Source: Tanypteryx hageni
Taxonomy: Eukaryota; Arthropoda; Insecta; Odonata; Petaluridae
Assembly: GCA_028673005.1 (NCBI GenBank)
Contig: CM054117.1
Location: 51,581,870-51,645,869, forward strand
DNA: 64,000 bases
Direction of reading: 5' to 3'
The translations under genes and the position numbers were made by a program. The notes under the pieces were generated by a model that was not told where the DNA came from, searched no databases, and worked only from the letters and a program-made list of their open reading frames with translations. This document shows, in pieces, positions 23,008-35,018 of the stretch. The stretch's first letter is position 1. Each line of letters starts with the position of its first letter.

Positions 23008-23694
23008 TATCAACTATTCATCCACAACAGTGCTCATCTCTCCCATCCCCTGTCGCTTAATTCGAAAACGGATTTTGTCTACAATGGGTAACAAACTACG
23101 CGTCATCTCCAACTTCAAATGTATATCATATTAAAAGCCGGCATTCGCCAAAATGCTCTGCGCTTTCGAGATGATCGGGACAACATCCGGGTCTTCCAAG
23201 TCGATGACACGCGGTATCTTACGCGTAAAAAAAACTAAAAAAAAAGCGCCTTTCGACCACCTCAGCTGCAAACTTAGTGGAAATCTCCTCTCAAACACTC
23301 CGCGAAAGGGTGGGAAGGCGAGGCAAGGCAGGCGAGTACGTGCGAGTGATCGAGGAAGGAAGGAGAAGACATTGACCGTGAAGCGCAGAGGCGACGCGAG
23401 GACGTTGAGCAATGAGGAAGCCACGACCTCCGGAGAGAAGAGACTTCTCTGAATACCAGAAAGCGACAGATGGAAGACGATCATCTCTTCCTCATCCCCT
23501 CCCTTCCTCTTACTTGTCCTCGTCCTTAAATCCAACAGTTCGTCCTCCTCTCATTCCGACTGCGTCACTTTTTTGGGTTTGGCAGAGAAAGGGTCCTTGC
23601 CCCCTCCACCGTCATCGCATGGAAATATTTGGCGTGGGCAAAGGATGGGAAGTTGCTGCTGGACAGCGCGAAGACGGTACGAGGCGTGGAAGAG
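23008..23694. other. No confirmed gene
   Basis: The open frames at 23131-23535 (-) and 23153-23452 (+) overlap each other and carry no recognised domain. Base composition shifts to GC-rich from about 23150. Confidence 0.5.
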
Positions 23695-24630
23695 ATGGAA
23701 TACGGAAATAGAGAGGAGAGAGCGGGAAGAGAGAAAAGAGAGATGGAGGAGAGAGGGAGGATAGAGATAAAGGAAAGAGAGTAGAGAGAGGGAGGAGAGA
23801 GAGAGGATGGAGAGATAGAGAGAAGAGGGAGAAGAGAGAGAGAGAGGACAGAGAGGAAGGAGAAAAGACAGGAGAAGAGTGAGGGGAGAGAGTAGATAGA
23901 AGAAGAGAGAGAGGAGAGGCAGAAAGAAGTGAGAGGGAGGATATAGAAAGGGGGAGAGAGGAGATGGAGGAGATAGATGAGAGAGGGAGGAGAGAGGAAG
24001 TAGAGAGGAAGTAGAGAGAGGAAATAGAGAGAGGAAGTAGAGAGAGGAAGTAGAGAGAGGAAGAGGAGAGGAAGTAGAGAGAGGAAGAAGAGAGGGAGGA
24101 GAGAGAAAGAAGAGAGCGAGTAGAGAAAGACAAGAAAGAAGGCGAAGAGGGGGATGAGAGCGAGTGAGGAGATCGAGAGAGAAAAGGTATAGAGGGGAAG
24201 AGAAATTGAGGAAGAGAGCAAGAGATAGAGTAGGAAAGACGAGACTAGAGATGGGAAGAAGAGATGGAAGAGGGAGGATAGAAATGGCGAAAGTGAGAAA
24301 GTGATAAAAAGAATGCAATAAAATACAGGAGGATGAAGTACAAAGGATGGTGGAGAGAGGCTGGAGGATAAAGAGGAAGGGAGGAGGAGAAAATAGAGAG
24401 GTGAGGAGATAAAGAGAGCCGATAAAGATAGGAGATATAGAGGGAAGAATTACAGAGAGGATAGAGGAGAAAAGCGGGTGAAAGGAGAGAATAAATATAG
24501 AGGAAGGAGATAGAGGGGAGGAAAGAGAGGGGTAAGAGAGATGAGGTAATAGCAGAGGAGAGAGGATATGAAAAGAGGGGAGGAGAAGAGAGGAGCGAGA
24601 ATTGGAAGGATGAAAGTAAAAGAGGTGGGA
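23695..24630. repeat. Long purine-rich tract (about 0.9 kb), GAGAGGAAGTA-type repeats
   Basis: The + strand is nearly all A and G. It contains local tandem units such as 'gaggaagtagaga' (about 13-15 bp) repeated around 23996-24090. The 385-codon Ser/Leu/Pro frame on the - strand comes from this repeat, with no termination pressure, and is not a gene. Such homopurine runs can form triplex (H-DNA) structures. Confidence 0.85.
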
Positions 24631-25849
24631 GGACGAGATGGCCAGCTTCCCAGCTCCGAGGATAACGGAAGCGGCGCTGCAGCTTCCTCGCGTATTATAA
24701 CGGCTCAAGGAGTCGGAATGGAATGGAACGGATGAGAGGGAGGAGGAGGGAGTTTTGGGAAGAGCGGAGAACGCAGCGTGCGTGAGTGTGAGCGTGTGGG
24801 TGTGTGACGGACTCGCGCGAACGGGAGAATTCAGGCGGGACGTGAGAAATAAATGGGGAATGAGCGAAAGAGATTACGGTTCTTTTTTTATTCGAGGCGG
24901 ATATTTCCTTGGTTGCCCGAGTGACGCGATGAGCAAGTGTCTTTTTTTCATCCCGGAAAATTTGGCAAGTGATTTTGCAGTTATTATTCTCGGTCTCATG
25001 TTTGTGAAGCGATGCGGAAAAGAAGCTTTGAAGAGTATGAATAAACGCAAATTTTTCCGTAAAATTCTTAGTCATACAAATTCCCATTTATTTGTTTTCA
25101 TTTACATACGCGAGGAAGTTATCATCGGTAAAGCATGTGTTTTTAATATTTCATTTACGCGAATACGTTGGAATTAAATTGTTATAATAATTTTCACTAT
25201 TTTATATTACAAAAAGTAATTGCTTACGCGGAATAACATCCATTATCTCTATAGTAATCGCAACATTTGATATTTCCCAAGATAAGGAACCACAATCACA
25301 GGAAGTTACAGAGTAATTTTTTTTCTGTGAATATGATGAAGGATGCAACCAGTTTACAAGCACATCCTCGTAAATGGCAAACGTGTAAAAAGTAACTCCG
25401 CTTGTGCAAAACCGATTAATTGTATTTCTGGGCGACAAATGCCGTTTGATACCCACAAAATAAAAGAGGTACTATTTTTCCTTCGCAGCAAATGTTAAGA
25501 CCTAAAACATCTCCATATTATAAGAAGCGTATTAAAACTTCTAAAGATATATGAAAAATCTCGCCCTTTTTTAAACCGCACCCGCAGAATTAAAATTCTT
25601 ACGTCTTTATTCAGTGTTACATAACTGTCCCGAATCCGATCGAAACGTCACCCGCGTAAAACAGTCCCCATTCCCTTCCCACCCTCTCTGTCCATTCTCG
25701 CGTGCGCCGCCGCAAATTAGAATCGTTTCGAATCCGCGACCGGAAAACGTTTGCGGTTCTTTCGTCCGTCCAGCAAACAAAGCTGTTAGCGCATACGGTC
25801 CGCCGCTGACACAAAAAACTTGATCGAGAATAATTGAATCCTACTCTAG
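24631..25849. other. No confirmed gene
   Basis: The 140-codon frame at 24755-25177 (+) has no recognisable domain. The remainder is AT-rich. Confidence 0.45.
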
Positions 25850-26265
25850 TTCGATTTCTCTCCACACCTCCATTCCCCGACCCTCTCTTTTTCCGTTTTC
25901 TACCATTTATTTCCTCGTTGACTATCTCCTTTCTTCCCATCTTATATCCTCCTTACCCTGTCTCTCTATTATTCCACCTTTATTCGCCTTTCTCCCAGTT
26001 TCTCTTCTTTTTTCTTCCTCTCTCTTTTTCCCTCTTCTACCCTGTCTCCACTCTCTTCGTCTCTTTCTGTACTTCCGTCCCTTCACCTTCCTTCCTTTCC
26101 CTCTTCATCTCTCCTCGTATCCTCTACTTTTCCCTCTCACTCACTCTTTCCCACTCTCCCAACCTATCTATAACTTCCATTCTCTTCGCCCCTTTCTGTC
26201 CCCTCCTCCTTTCTTCGTCTCCCTCTTCTTTCCTTTCCTTCCTTCTTTTCTCTATCCTCTCTGTA
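25850..26265. repeat. Pyrimidine-rich tract
   Basis: About 400 bases of irregular C/T sequence on the + strand. The Leu/Ser/Phe/Pro open frame over it is a composition artefact. Confidence 0.8.
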
Positions 26266-26268
26266 TTC

Positions 26269-26678
26269 CAGCGCACAGTGGTTGAAAATTGAAATCTAGC
26301 TAGACAAAATTATAACTGAAACAAATGTGGTCTTTTTTTATAAAATCATTTTTTATACTTCAGAATCTCAAAATATACGCAATACGCAATAATATTTTGT
26401 CCAGCTAGATTTCAATTTTCAACCACTGTGTTCTCAACCGAGGTGACATCGCACCCCAGGGTGACGCGAGAGTTAATTAGGGGTGACGCAAATATATGAT
26501 AAATTCACAGCGTATAACATTCTGGATTATAAAAATAAATAAATGCGTAAATTCTGTCTTTGCGTGGCAGATAAAGCCCAATTTATCTTAAAAGGTGACT
26601 TGAAGGAAATGGAACTGTAAACGGGGTGGCGAGGAACTGAAATGGGGTGACGCACAAAAAAAAGGTTGAGAACCACTA
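26269..26678. mobile_element. Decayed hAT-type MITE interrupted by a foldback element
   Basis: The right end reads GGTTGAGAACCACTA at 26664-26678. Its inverted partner appears as TTCTCAACC at 26431, just after the foldback element, while CAGCG lies just before it (26269-26273). Removing the insert restores CAGCG-TTCTCAACC, close to the well-known hAT end CAGTGGTTCTCAACC. The interior has 'ggtgacgc' and 'ggggtgacgc' motifs. No clear 8-bp duplication survives. Confidence 0.55.
26274..26430. mobile_element. Foldback element with 37-bp terminal inverted repeats
   Basis: CACAGTGGTTGAAAATTG... at 26274-26310 is matched by its complement at 26394-26430 in 36 of 37 positions, enclosing 83 bp of AT-rich sequence. 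It is too short to code. The near-identity of the arms points to a recent insertion. It appears to sit inside a hAT-type MITE. No target duplication is evident. Confidence 0.7.
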
Positions 26679-26689
26679 TTTCCTTCTTC

Positions 26690-26830
26690 CATCCTACCTC
26701 ATTTCTAATCTCTTTATCCCTTCTTGTCCCTTCCTCTCTCCATCTTCCTCTCTCTCCCTCCTCCCCTTTTTCTTCCATCTTTTATTTCCCTCTCTCTCTC
26801 TCTCCCTATTCTCCTCTCACCCCTCCCTTC
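26690..26830. repeat. Pyrimidine-rich tract
   Basis: C/T-rich low-complexity sequence following the hAT-type MITE. It resembles the tract before the MITE, so the element may have inserted into one long tract. Confidence 0.75.
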
Positions 26831-27167
26831 CTTATATGGATATAAATGTATGTACATATGTTTGTATTTATGAATGATTTTTTTTCTCTGTTTCTCATAT
26901 TATTGTATTTTTTTCCTTCCCCTGAACTATTTTAGAAATTTTCGCGGTTTTTTACACCTCTCTTCTCTTCGTAGGTGTTTTCCGCAGGGGAATTTTTTCT
27001 GTGTTAAAACATAACTGATACACAGTTTTTTATGACCCACAAAACTATTCTTTGGTAATGCTCTGTTATCTACTAACAAATATATTAACTTGTAATTAAT
27101 ATGTATTTTGTTAAAATCTGTATGTAATTAATTTCTCTTATTTTGTAAATATTGTAATTACTTATAT

Positions 27168-27243
27168 GACGAAAGGGTTAAATGTAAGAAGGGACTACAT
27201 AGTCTCAATTTCGCCCTAATAAAGTCGTTTGTCTGTCTGTCTT
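27168..27243 (+). mobile_element. LINE 3' end with (TGTC)n tail, copy 3
   Basis: GACGAAAGGGTTAAATGTAA is followed by a clean hairpin (GGGACTA-CA-TAGTCTC), CGCCCTAATAAAGTCGTT and TGTCTGTCTGTC. It is the best preserved of three copies (see 17375 and 17598). The upstream AT-rich ~200 bp may be its 3' UTR. Confidence 0.7.
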
Positions 27244-27425
27244 TATTACTCTCTACAATCTCTTTTCGTCTTTCTTCCTCTCTATATTCTTCCATCTTCC
27301 TCTCTTTCCCCTTCTTCCACTTTGACTATAATTTCTATTCTCTTCATGCCTTTCTCTCGCTTCATCCATCTCCCTCCGTCTCTCTTCTTCGCCCTCTCTC
27401 TCTCTTCCTATTTCTCCAATCATTG
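27244..27425. repeat. Pyrimidine-rich tract next to a LINE tail
   Basis: Irregular CT-rich sequence directly continuing the TGTC tail of the LINE. The same arrangement follows the LINE tail at 17452, suggesting the tract grew from the tail. Confidence 0.7.
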
Positions 27426-28131
27426 AGCAGTACAAACAATTTCAGGATCATTGGAAAGGTCCTTGCTGTCTTTTGTAAGAGTATCGTGGCTCTGAGATTA
27501 TTCCAACTCTAGTTTTATCACAGTTTACAGAAGCTGCTTCCGAAATCGAATTTTCGGGTTTACCCGTTAAATCGAATTCCCCACTTTGTGGGCACGCGCG
27601 TATCTTTGCACAAACGTGGCCAAACACGGAACACCCCGTTTTACCGTAAATTATGCATTGTCTCTTCGAACATGATTGAAGATGAGTAAATAAACGCACA
27701 AACTATTTATTAATGAACCAAGCTTTTTAATTGTGTAAACTACATCCGGATACTGTTCAATTCGCGTAATCAGTAGTTCTGTGAATCTAACGCCTAGTTT
27801 GAAGAGAAGTATTTTTAGCTGACCAATTTATTCTAAGGATTACAATCAATGTTAAAACAATACTGATTTTACAACAATAAATTCTCCGATCTGTAAATTT
27901 CTAACTGAAATTAAACTATTTGGAGCAAACGTTTGATAGATTAATGAGGCGATAAAATCTTATTATTCATTAAGGTCAACATTTTTTATTATGATAAAGT
28001 CAATAAGGACGGTGTCAATTGATTTCTTAATATAAATATATACAGATTTAATATTTACCTTTGATTATACGTACTAGCATATTTATGTCCTACTAGGATG
28101 CTAGTTCTGAAAAATATTGTCGGACAATAAG
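27426..28131. other. No gene seen
   Basis: AT-rich sequence. The small open frame at 27448-27699 (-) has no recognised domain. Confidence 0.5.
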
Positions 28132-28295
28132 AAAAAGCAGGAGAAAAATTCTGCCTTGACCGGTATCAAACCCGAATCTTCTACTTGCCGGGCAGATATT
28201 TTGCCACTGAGCTACCGAGACAAACTAATCCCCCTGTTTCAGAAGAGCCGGGTTCGATTCCCGGTCTAGGCAACAATTTTCCCCTACTTTTTCAG
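28132..28295. mobile_element. Palindromic tRNA-like foldback element, copy 2
   Basis: The left arm (28132-28174) and the right arm (28249-28295) are inverted, imperfect copies. On the - strand, 28223-28156 has a tRNA-Gly-like A box (TAGCTCAGTGGCAAAAT) and a B box (GGGTTTGATACC). On the + strand the right arm has a perfect T arm, CCGGG-TTCGATT-CCCGG (28249-28265). The acceptor arms do not pair, so neither is a working tRNA. The layout equals copy 1 at 14172-14316. Confidence 0.6.
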
Positions 28296-31200
28296 AATGT
28301 CCTCGGGTCCAGTATATGCCTGCCTGCATAGTTTATATCAACACTTTCATTTCTGACACTTTCTTTGAGACTTTTATAATAGTCACATTTAAAACAGGAA
28401 TGATTAATATTTTAATGTACTTTAGTTTTGAATTATTTTCTGGAATAAATAACGTAATCTCCACTTTTCAGACCCTACTATCAATAAAAAATACATTCAA
28501 ATAATCAATTGAACACATTCTCCATTACATTAAATATCTTATTCTGCATTGAGACGCACTATTAACGTTTTGATAAAAATATCTCTCCATTTGCGTTTTC
28601 GTGTAAATTAAAAGGCAGATGGACGTAATTGATTCACGAACTAGTAAATAACCTTTATTCTGAGTAATATCTAATGCTCCCAACAGACAGTTAAAATCAC
28701 TTTTCTAAAAGGAATATATTTTTGAAGCTTCATATACCTAATAGACGTAATTGTTATTGGTTGCGTTTCATTCAGCTTGTGACCTAATAAATCATCAACC
28801 GTTCATGGTTTCATTTGAGCGGATCAGGGTACATTGTCATTGCGTAAAATTGCACCTGAACTAGCTCTCTAGAACTATTTTTCTCTTTCTTCTTCTTTCC
28901 ACTTTACTGAATTCGGTCGTTCGTAACGCGCTTTCTCAACCTAAAAACAAACTGTCTAAATTTAACCACCGATACACCTTTGATGAAACAATCGCCGAGA
29001 TGCAATTGCATCTTAATTCTGGATGCATAAGTAATTCTTTTAGCATATTTTTATAAGCCAGGCACTTCCCATTATATTTTTATCCACAGTTATGCCTGTA
29101 ATGTGCACCAGAAGTAATTAGAATAATGTAATTTAATGTCCGTGAAAATGGATTTGGTGACTGAAAAGGTAAAAGAATCGTCACGTGCACATTTGCGGGG
29201 GGGGGGGGTCTGAGGCGGTTTACGAATGATCTCTGTTTCGCGAGAAACATAGCCCACTCAGGCACATATACACGCACGCACACACAAGCAAAACCACAAA
29301 CACGAAATCGTCATCCCTTCCATTGTTCGCGAGGCCCTTCGCAACCGATACCGACCTCCTCGAAGACGAAAAAAAAAACCCTTTTGCTTCGCTCATCCAG
29401 CGTACCGTGCCATCCTCGCTCGCACGCGATCGCCGGAGCGTTACCGAACTGAAAAACGATTCCACACCCTCTCTCCCTCCCCTCACGAACGTCGGGTCCA
29501 CGAACGATTCCACAACAGAGAGTCCGTGTTAAAAAAGCCATCGCTTACGAGAGCCGGACGGAGCCAAAAACTAACCAACCAAGGAGCCGACACCGACCAA
29601 CAGCATCCCGACAAAGCGGTCCGTCAACTCACTCTCTCTAGCGACGCGAGGAAAGTTCACTGAACTTTCTCCTCTCCTGTCAGTCCGAAGGAGAGAGTGA
29701 GAGAGGAAGGTGCGAGGGATAAGGGGGTTGGAAAAAGATGGAAGAGGCGCTGCATGAATCTTCCATTTTTTATGTAAAACAGCTTCTTTCGTAGTCAGGG
29801 ATTGCTTCGATCCAATCTCCTACTGCATTCTCTCATTTCGTAATTAATAGGCAGATCATCCCCCGGGGTGGTCCACCCGTCAATAAAAGCAAAGAGCCAT
29901 TCTGATGAACGACTCAGAAAAATAGATGTACTTTTCTTATAACCCCGATGTGGCTATTGGTGATACCTGAGACAAGTATTTTTAAAATGCTTGTTCTTGA
30001 ATTGGACTACGTTATTCGGAATGTTAATTTTGTTTTTATGTTTCATATCCGAGAAAGCCACGTTCTGATTGTTATCTTTATAAAGCGTTATGACGAGCAT
30101 TATAGAGTTGTGTAGTTGCCCGGGAGAACAATGCACAGAAATAAAGCTTAGTATTTTTTATGTTGGCGATTATTTTTCTCCCTGAGTCGTTAGGCGAAGA
30201 TCTAATGCGTATTTTTATAAAAAATTTTAATTTGTTGATGTCTAATATCCTCATTCAGGTCAGATGACATATGTTTTGAAATATAAAAATAAAACGTAAT
30301 TATTCACATGGCTGCGTATAAAAATTTCACCACGCGGCGACGCAAATATCAAACGATATTTTCTTGTTGTTTAAATGATTAATAAACATTGAACGACGGC
30401 ATTTACAGGTGTTTTATCAAAAGAATTTTGACGCATGATGTCACAATTTCTATGATATAACGTATAATCACAGCTAGTAAGAAGGAAATTATCGCGGTCA
30501 CTACTGTAAATCCCGTCTCGGTGCGTTTTTAAGAATACAAATGATAATAATGTCCAGAATCATAATGAATTATTTTGATTTACTATGAAATAAAAGTCCG
30601 ATTAAAAATTAAAATAAAATATGTAAAACATATTTCTATGCTCGTAACGAATATGATAAACTCGTTTCACAAAATTCTACTTAAAACCTTCCCGTTCGAT
30701 AATGACGTCTATCTTTTAACTTATCTCCCTTCTCAAGTTTTGTCGACAAAATGTTTCAATATTTTTTGTAATTCAACATCGAAAAATTTGAGATTAGATT
30801 CAAAGTTTTATATAAATAATGACAGTAAGGCAAGAGGAAGAATTGAACTAGATCGTCTAAAATACGCTTACACGAACAAAATGTTGATCCAAAACTAAAT
30901 CCAAACGCGCCCTAGATCTGCTCCAATCGAATATAGTTTCATTCATCCGCATGCAATACACCACGGCATAATATTTACCAAACCGCAGAACATTTGTATG
31001 TAAAAAAGTGGAGCGAGCGGCGTTGGAGAAGGTATATGTTACGCCATTAAAGCGTAATCTCGAACAAAGTGAAGCGAAAGAAAATGATCGTTTGGCCAAT
31101 CTAGTTTGCATTCATGTTACCAAAAAGAAGGATAGTAGGTTTATAATGCTCGCGCTTAGAAAGGACAGTTGCGCGAGTCTAGGAATGCGATCGGGGAACA

Positions 31201-33163
31201 ATGCGATCGCGATATGAGGATGGAGACCGGAAAAAAACAGATGAGGAGCGGCAGGTTGCGTGCGCAAGGCGGCCTTTCACGGCTCGCGACTCCGTCGTTT
31301 GTTAATTCGACTATGAATCTGCGATCGGATAAAAAATGATTTTTTCAATTTTCCCGGTGTTGTTCAACATCGTTTGCGATAGTAAACTCGCTGGCTTCGT
31401 CATTACGAAGAAACATCAATCACGATCACATATATCTCCAAATTCTTCACGCCGCTCGGCAATTCATTGCTAATTCGAGTTGTTATCTGCCTCTAATGTT
31501 TTTTCATTTGCGCAAATGAAGATTAAAATTCGCAATAGCTGCGGTTTTAGATATCATCACAAAATATTATATATGAAAAATGCAAAAATATTTCGCAATA
31601 TAACAAAGCTTCTACTTCGAATGTATACATATAACAAAATAAATATGTCAACGTAATCACAATCAGTATATTTGGGGTTTGATACCGCAAATATTAAAAA
31701 TAGTACAATTCTAAAATACTAATAATTAGAGTTCGAAATGTATTTTCAGCTTTCACGGTGCCAAAAAATTATAATTGGCGGTTCCATAATCGTTTTTATT
31801 CCTTTTAATAATAGAAGCTCGAAAATATAAACAGAAAAGCAAATTTGTATATTTCGACTGTGAATATGTGAGCTCCATCGTAATTTAATAGCTTAATCTT
31901 ACCGAATGAATATTTAACGTAAATTTAATCTATATAAATGGGTTCAGAGAAACTGAATTAAAATACGCAAAAAACACATAATGCAGTTACATCGTGCGCA
32001 TTTTGCTATCCTTTATATCGATGACGCAGGAATATTAACACCGATAATTGAAGTTTTTAATGGAATGAGAAAGTATATAATAGGCGGGATTCAACCTCGA
32101 ATATTCCCCGCAATTCGCCGAATTCATCTCAAGCGACGCAAAGCACTTTTATAAGGGAGGTGAACGGACTGTCAAATTAAAAATAAAAAACACCCAGAGG
32201 TAGGCGGACAGGAGGATGAGAAGAGGGGGCGAGAAAAAAAAACACAAAAAGGAAACAGGACTCGAGAGAAAGATCAAGAGGAGTGTTTGTCGAAAAAAAA
32301 ATCGGAAAAAAAGCTAATGAAACAAAGATCCGAGTCTAGTTCGGGTTGGCAACGGTTGGGATGATGCGTTTGAAAAAACCGTCGAGAGATGGCATTTGTG
32401 AGAGTGAGGACAGGAAAAGTCTTCGAGAAGTGCGAGAGAAAAATGTCGTAAAAAAGGAATGTTTTTTATAGTATGCCTCCGAGGAAGGTCAAGGACACGA
32501 CTAGTCATCCCAGACGTTCGAAAATAAAAGGAAACCGGGCTTGGGAGCGGGAGAACTACGCGATAATGCAAAGCATCTCATTACGGTAAATTATGAGGAC
32601 ATTTTGGCAGTTTTGCTGGAAAATCGTGGAGAGTCGCTAATTTTGCCAAGTGCGCACGTCCTCGACGGAGAATTTTGGAGAATTATTTTGTAAGGAATAA
32701 TGATTCTGTAGTGGCAAATAGAAATATAAAGAAAATCTTAGTAAAATTAGCGAGTTTTGAGCAAACGATCTAAAAAGTGTTGCACTTCGCAAATGGCTTT
32801 TCTCGTATTTTTGCGTAAGAATACGAAAATGTCATTCAAGTAAATATAATGCCTTGATGACAGTTAAAATGATAGGGTTTATTTTATTTTTTCAGTTCTA
32901 GTGTTTATTTATTTATCAGTAATTTAATTGATAGTAGAACGTAGTCTATAGCAACGAAATGTTTGTCATGAAGCATTTCGATTCCTGCTACTTGACGCGT
33001 CTACGATTGTGGCTGGAAACAAGTTTCATAAAAGTCATTATAACCCTTTTTCATCTCTTTATATATTTTCTAAATCATAATTACTTTAAAAATATATTCC
33101 CTTCTTTCTCACAGTGATTAATTATGGAATTTGTACGAAGTAAAATATTGAAGATAAAACATA
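28296..33163. other. No confirmed gene; possible promoter-like patch near 29.6 kb
   Basis: Mostly AT-rich. A GC-richer patch at 29300-29720 contains a G-run (29198-29208), the palindrome GAAAGTTCA-C-TGAACTTTC (about 29651-29670) and an initiator-like TCAGTC near 29680. No TATA box or linked exon is seen. The small open frames across the stretch lack known domains. Confidence 0.45.
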
Positions 33164-33835
33164 CCGTATTTATCCAAGTACCACCCGCGCCCGAATAAGA
33201 TCCGCACCCCAATTTCTGGGAAGGCAAATTAAAAAAAACAAATATCATTCAATTTTCAATTTAATGAGCCCAAATATAAAAGATAATATTATTGCATGCA
33301 TCCTCCCTTATAAGGCACAGAACTTGCTTTTAAGACATACTATGGGGCGTAATTATTCCACGCACATAAAGGTACATTACGTAGCGTTGTGTTCTATTTC
33401 GCGTAACTTGATGTAGTAGTAACTTGACTGACTATTCGATCGCAGTTTGAAATTATAAGTGATTATATCGTAAATTATCACGATTATTCTCAATGAATTT
33501 GTATTGAAATATACTCAACGGCATAAGTTTTATCGAAACTAGCGAGGCTGAATGCAAAGCGCGTAGCACCGAGGTATCTGCAGCGGGCCGGAAGGCGCGG
33601 TTCACGTGCGTATAGTCAAGGTTTATCGTAACTAAAATAAAAAATGCATTAAATAGTGCAATGCGTTCAGTAAAAATTTAATTTAATGAAAAATACATCT
33701 CCATCTGCGTCGTCGTATTTAGTATCATACAGCAAGATTTTCTCAGATATGAAATCCTCGAATAAGACACGCGCCCTAATTTTCTAAAGAAATATTTTGA
33801 AAAATAAGGTGCGGTTGGTACTTGGATAAATACGG
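33164..33835. mobile_element. TA-flanked terminal-inverted-repeat DNA transposon relic (672 bp)
   Basis: CCGTATTTATCCAAGTACCA at the left and its exact complement at the right form a perfect 20-bp inverted repeat. TA dinucleotides flank both ends (33162-33163 and 33836-33837). Just inside the ends are 'gcgcccgaataaga' and its inverted counterpart 'gaataagacacgcgccc'. TA duplication fits the Tc1/mariner/pogo group. I find no transposase signature inside, so it is probably non-autonomous. Confidence 0.8.
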
Positions 33836-33837
33836 TA

Positions 33838-35014
33838 TTTCATTGAGATTTTCCCATTGGTTCCCGAATCACATATTTTGCCAAATCTTCCAATTTCAAC
33901 GTGTGAAAATGCACAACCCGTGCATGACGCTATTGAACTGGCAACAGGCGGCCGACATCTTGCGAACAACGCCCAGAAGTCGGGTTGCGAGGTAACGCCC
34001 ACGATTCCTAGGGCCAGCTTAAAGACTGCTGACCACGTAACCAGGGACCGTAACTCACGTAAATTCCTCTTCACGGGGTCGTGGCCGCGGAGAGTTTCCA
34101 CGATCGGGTTTGAGAAACCGTGTATCAGATCAACCTGCGGATGTTCAAAAAGAAACTACTTTTCCTAACCTTTTACTGCTGAGTTACGCTCTGTGAGACA
34201 CCATTCAAGTTATAGTGACAAACTACCCCGCTATTTTACTTTCTGCTAGTTTATATTTTACGGTACAAAAAAATAAAACGAATATTGTGTTTAAAAAAGA
34301 TATTTGCCTTTTAATCCTCGTGATGGATTATGAAGCACGGAAAAACAAATTGCAGATATAGCTAGTAAATAAATAATAATGAAAACAATAGCGGCCTGGG
34401 AGACCGCACTTCAGTTGAAACTTTTTTAACATTTCCCCTCAATAGTTAAAGGCAAACTTGAAAAAAATAATGTTCCGTTAGACGAATGAAAAGCGTTAAA
34501 AAAATTACGATCATTTATGGGTGATTTGCGGTATTTTAATGCCACTTGAAGTTAAAATCCTCGTTAAATTTTGATGACTCTAATGGGAAATGATGCGACG
34601 CGATAATTGAAGAAATTTTTCGCAGAGAAGATAACTCGGGAATTCACGTAGGAAAGAAAAATTAACGGTTGCGATGACATCGATCATTTTCAGGCAAAAA
34701 GTTTTCTGCACTACATACAAATGCTTAAGTTCCAAATTAGATGACTATCTTCCCAAGAATATGGGTTAACATTTTCTTCAAAGCGGCGTTAATTTCTCGC
34801 TCATGTGGCCTTTTAACTTACTCGGAATTCCACGGATCGCATGTTTTTAATCATATTACCTTTCTATGTGACTGCGAGTTCATACTTTCTCGAAAGTCAA
34901 GTAAATAATTGCAGAACTTTAAGGAGGGGGCGGGATGGAAAAAAAAATTTTTAGAAAGCAATCATTGTCCGGTTTTATAAATGCCTGCTATTAACGTAAA
35001 CCACGAGGTTGTCT
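33838..35014. other. No gene seen
   Basis: Overlapping open frames at 33784-34168 run over the end of the transposon and have no recognised domain. The rest is AT-rich. Confidence 0.5.
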
Positions 35015-35018
35015 TTAA

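Noticed and set aside
23551..24708. 385-codon Ser/Leu/Pro open frame on the - strand
   Set aside because: It is read entirely from a purine-rich repeat tract; the composition avoids stops, and there are no domains.
24755..25177. 140-codon frame on the + strand
   Set aside because: No recognised domain, no splice or regulatory context; cannot be distinguished from chance.
28156..28223. tRNA-Gly gene on the - strand
   Set aside because: A and B boxes are present but the acceptor stem does not pair and the T stem has two mismatches; it is a tRNA-derived repeat.
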